From Candidatus Dechloromonas phosphorivorans (GTDB lineage Bacteria > Pseudomonadota > Gammaproteobacteria > Burkholderiales > Rhodocyclaceae): a stretch of 64,000 nucleotides of DNA. The notes under the pieces were generated by a model that did no database searches, was not told where the DNA came from, and was given only the letters and a program-made list of their open reading frames with translations. A program made the position numbers and the translations under genes. The DNA is taken from NCBI GenBank assembly GCA_016709495.1, contig JADJMS010000011.1, positions 14,336 through 78,335 of the forward strand, given 5' to 3'. Positions within the stretch are counted from its first letter, which is position 1, and each line of letters begins with the position of its first letter. This document shows, piece by piece, positions 61,336 through 64,000 of this stretch.

Positions 61336-62055
61336 ATGACGACGACAAACAGGGGTTTTGGCATTCATATCGAAGGCCTGCGCAAGCGCTACGGCGAGGG
61401 CGATGCTGCGGTCGATGCGCCTTAAAAGAGGTGAATATGACCGTCGCGCCGGGCGAAGTGGTCAGGTGATCGGGCCTTCCGGCTCGGGCAAAGCACCTTG
61501 CTCAGGTGTCTGGGCGCGGTGATCGAGCGACCGCCGGGCGCATGACACTGGGCGACGAGAGTGATCTACGACAACGCCTGGAAAACAAGCGATCTGCGTG
61601 CCCTGCGCCGCGACCGGATCGGTTTTGTCTTTCAGGCACCTTATCTGATTCCCTTTCTCGATGTCACCGACAACGTCGCCCTGCTGCCGATGCTGGCCGG
61701 CCAGCCAAATCTGCTGGCCCGGCAACGCGCACTCGAATTATTGCAGGCGCTGGATGTTCAGCACCGCGCCAAGGCGCAGCCCTCGCAGCTTTCGGGTGGC
61801 GAACAGCAGCGGGTAGCGATTGCCCGCGCGTTGGCCAATCAGCCACCGGTCATTCTCGCCGACGAACCCACCGCACCGCTCGACAGTGAAAGGGCGATGG
61901 CCGTCATGCGCATCCTCAACCGCATGGCGCAGCAGTACCGTACAGCGATTATCGTCGTCACTCACGACGAAAAAATCATCCCGACTTTCCGCCGTATTTA
62001 CCAGATTCGCGATGGTAAAACTTATGAAGAGGCCGGTCAGGGAGTCGAGCCGTAG
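61336..62055 (+). CDS. ABC transporter ATP-binding protein (LolD/DevA/MacB class), fragmented
   Basis: A ~235-residue ATPase. MTTTNRGFGIHIEGLRKRYG opens it; Walker A (GPSGSGK) near 61470-61495 is disrupted by missing bases. RDRIGFVFQAPYLIPFLDVTDNVALLPML, the signature LSGGEQQRVAIARALANQP, Walker B VILADEPT and VVTHDEKIIPTFRRIYQIRDGK follow in one frame from 61561. Several indels fall between 61420 and 61560. It energises the HlyD/permease exporter. Confidence 0.8.
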
Positions 62056-62101
62056 CTGGCTCGCATGGGATAATCGCCCCTCCCTTTTTCTGGATCACCC
62101 C

Positions 62102-63564
62102 ATGTCCTGCTTGGCCTGATGGTTCAAGGCACCACCTCCGATGCCGGCAAACGACGCTGGTTGCTGCGCTGTGCCGAATTTTGCAGCGCCGTGGTGTGCG
62201 CGTGGCGCCATTCAAACCGCAAAACATGGCGCTCAATTCTGCCGTGACGGTCGATGGTGGCGAAATTGGCCGGGCGCAAGCCTTGCAGGCGCTGGCCGCC
62301 GGGCTGGAACCGCATACCGATTTCAACCCGGTGCTGCTCAAACCAACCACTGACAAAAAGGCGCAAGTGGTCATTCACGGCAAGGTAGCTTTTGATCTGG
62401 ATGCCAAGGCCTACACGACTACAAACCACGGGCGATGGGCGCCGTGCTCGAATCCCGGGCACGCCTCACAGCCGCCGGAAGTGCATCGTCGTTAGAGGGC
62501 GCCGGCTTCACCGGCGGAAATCAATCTGCGCGACCGCGACATTGCCAACATGGGCTTTGCCGAGGAAGTCGATTGCCCGGTGATTTTGATTGCCGACATT
62601 GATCGTGGCGGCGTTTTCGCTCATCTGGTCGGCACGCTCGATTTGCTCTCGCCCTCCCGAGGAAAACCGCGTCCCCGGTTTCGTGATCAATCGTTTTCGC
62701 GGCGACATTGCCCTGCTCGAATCAGGACTGACCTGGCTCGAAGAACGCACCGGCAAGCCGGTTCTCGGCGTCCTGCCCTACCTGCACGGCCTGATGCTCG
62801 ATGCCGAGGATGCCATTGCAACCGTTACGGTCGACAGCCAAAAAGCGGCAAAAATTTAAAGTCATTGCGCCAGCTTATCCGCGCGTTTCAATCACAACGA
62901 TCTCGACCCGCTACGCCTGCATCCGGAAGTCGATTTCCGCTGGATCGGCCCCGGCGAAACCCCGCCCCGGCTGACCTGATCGTGCTGCCCGGATCAAAGC
63001 CGTGCGCGCCGATCTGGAATGGTTGCGCAGCAAAGGCTGGGATACAGCTATCCAGAAACACCTGCGCTACGGTGGCAAGGTCATCGGCCTGTGCGGCGGC
63101 TACCAGATGCACGGCCTCGCCATCAACGACCCGCTCGGCCTCGAAGGGCAGGCCGGCAGCACGCCCGGCCTAGGCGTGCTGGAATGCATGACAACACTGG
63201 AAAGTGAAAAACAGCTGCGCAATGTCAGCGGCCACCTCGCCTTGCCGGGTTCGCCCGCCATGAACGGCTACGAAATCCACCTGGGTTTGACCAGTGGCAA
63301 CGGGCTGGAACGGGCGGCGGTGCAACTGACGGATGGGCGTAGCGACGGAGCCATTTCTACCGACAATCAAATCTTTGCCACTTACTGCCACGGCATTTTT
63401 GACCATCCCGAAGCGTTGATGCCCTGCTCGCCTGGGCCGGCATGGAAGAGAGTGAACATGTCGATTTTGCGGCCCGCCGTGAAGCTGATCTGAATCGTCT
63501 GGCCGATTCGGTCGAAGCGGCGCTGAACTGGGAAAAGATGGCAGGCTTGCTGCCGCCTGCCTAG
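62102..63564 (+). CDS. cobQ: cobyric acid synthase, heavily fragmented
   Basis: A ~485-residue glutamine-dependent amidase that amidates cobyrinic acid a,c-diamide. Pieces in changing frames give MVQGTTSDAGK, RRGVRVAPFKPQNMALNSAVTVDGGEIGRAQALQALAAG-type, INLRDRDIANMGFAEEVDCPVILIADIDRGGVFAHLVGTLDLL-type, VINRFRGDIALLESGLTWLEERTGKPVLGVLPYL, then the GATase domain VIGLCGGYQMHG (nucleophile cysteine) and YCHGIFDHPEAL. About ten indels are needed. It belongs to the same pathway as bluB, cbiB and cobC but lies on the other strand. Confidence 0.85.
62824..62835 (+). repeat. dispersed 12-mer copy 18 (GTTACGGTCGAC)
   Basis: Exact match in cobQ (V-T-V-D), followed by AGCCAAAAAG. Confidence 0.88.
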
Positions 63565-64000
63565 AAATCGATCATTGCCGATGCCGACTGTGCAGCGGCC
63601 TCATGCTGAATACGTCGGAGTGCTACTTCGCGCTGAATGGTACGAAAATCCTGTTCGCGGCCATGCAAGGCGTACTGCGCTCGAATGTTGCTAAACACCT
63701 TCTTTGCATCCAGACTGCTCATCAAATAGTCGGTATGCAAGTCGGCCAGTTTATGATCCTTCACGGATAAGGCTGCCCGCACAATATCCATCTGCGCGGT
63801 CGGGGTCAGCTTGCTGGCCAGCATTGCCGGGCGCAGACCGGAAAAGCGGCTGGTGCCACGCTCAGGCGAAGCCAGCGCCATCAGGGCCGCATAGCTTGCC
63901 TGCTCAGGCAGGTTCAGGCTACGAACTTCCCCATCACGCAGGCTGAGCGGTATTTTCGGCGGAAATATTATCGCCGCTGTTGATGTGGCTGCCCGCCAGC
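63561..64000 (-). CDS. hypothetical protein, 5' end outside or obscured
   Basis: The minus-strand frame is open from the stop at 63561 to the window edge, with a likely indel near 63955. The C-terminal ~140 residues read PLSLRDGEVRSLNLPEQASYAALMALASPERG, then LRPAMLASKLTPTAQMDIVRAALSV and a charged helical tail (TIQREVALRRIQHEAAAQSASAMIDF). I recognise no family. Its stop overlaps the cobQ stop region convergently. Confidence 0.45.
   Translation of the reverse strand, partial: WRAATSTAAIIFPPKIPLSLRDGEVRSLNLPEQASYAALMALASPERGTSRFSGLRPAMLASKLTPTAQMDIVRAALSVKDHKLADLHTDYLMSSLDAKKVFSNIRAQYALHGREQDFRTIQREVALRRIQHEAAAQSASAMIDF

Noticed and set aside
3851..62835. The 12-mer as a KOPS-like or other polar chromosome signal
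   Set aside because: Orientation is nearly balanced (10 to 8) with no switch along the window, unlike strand-biased segregation motifs.
1..64000. tRNA, rRNA, CRISPR, insertion sequence or prophage
   Set aside because: Intergenic gaps are short, and no cloverleaf, regular direct-repeat array, transposase or phage gene was seen on either strand by eye.

Overview
The window reads as a contiguous piece of a Betaproteobacterium chromosome, most likely Rhodocyclales (Dechloromonas/Azonexus-like). This assignment is inferred from gene content and order: a leucine/isovalerate catabolic cluster, class I PHA synthase, ubiUVT, the mreBCD-mrdAB-rlpA block beside gatCAB, and metXW behind a SAM-II riboswitch. 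I saw no rRNA, tRNA, CRISPR, insertion sequence or prophage.

Layout. (1) 1-7.1 kb: beta-oxidation genes on +, then ubiX, small membrane and regulatory genes and rapZ on -, and an M20 amidohydrolase on +. (2) 7.1-24.9 kb: an almost unbroken minus-strand block for leucine/isovalerate breakdown. It holds isovaleryl-CoA dehydrogenase, both methylcrotonyl-CoA carboxylase subunits, methylglutaconyl-CoA hydratase, HMG-CoA lyase, a thiolase, a second acyl-CoA dehydrogenase, a GNAT-carbonic anhydrase fusion and a truncated LiuR-like MerR regulator. A divergent metallo-hydrolase lies beyond the regulator. (3) 25-29.6 kb: PHA synthase and the oxygen-independent ubiquinone genes ubiU, ubiV and ubiT. (4) 29.7-40.1 kb: the cell-shape operon (mreBCD, PBP2, RodA, RlpA) divergent from gatC-gatA-lipoprotein-gatB. 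(5) 40-46.8 kb: pyrE, an exonuclease III, a YqjD/E-type membrane set, ampG, and metX-metW preceded by a SAM-II aptamer and a terminator. (6) 46.8-53.5 kb: a candidate cyclic-di-GMP sensory module (PilZ-STAS protein, TonB-dependent receptor, GGDEF/EAL protein, periplasmic binding protein), then a SCO1 protein. (7) 53.5-63.6 kb: cobalamin genes (two binding proteins, cobC, cbiB, bluB behind a cobalamin riboswitch, and a fragmented cobQ). Between bluB and cobQ lie a cysteine-repeat peptide gene, a truncated TetR gene and a HlyD/ABC exporter.

The strongest unexplained signal is a short dispersed sequence, GTTRCGGTCRAC. It occurs exactly 18 times on both strands, in different reading frames and between genes, where about 0.03 would be expected from equal base composition. 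Most copies are followed within 10 bases by an A/T run. It has the form of a DNA uptake signal (like Neisseria DUS or Pasteurellaceae USS), and one pair forms a 13-bp stem between two genes.

Caution on sequence quality: many conserved genes carry single-base frameshifts, often in homopolymers and sometimes in compensating pairs, and they become very dense after about 58.4 kb. I treat these as probable sequencing errors. Such genes are listed as one CDS each, with the break positions given.
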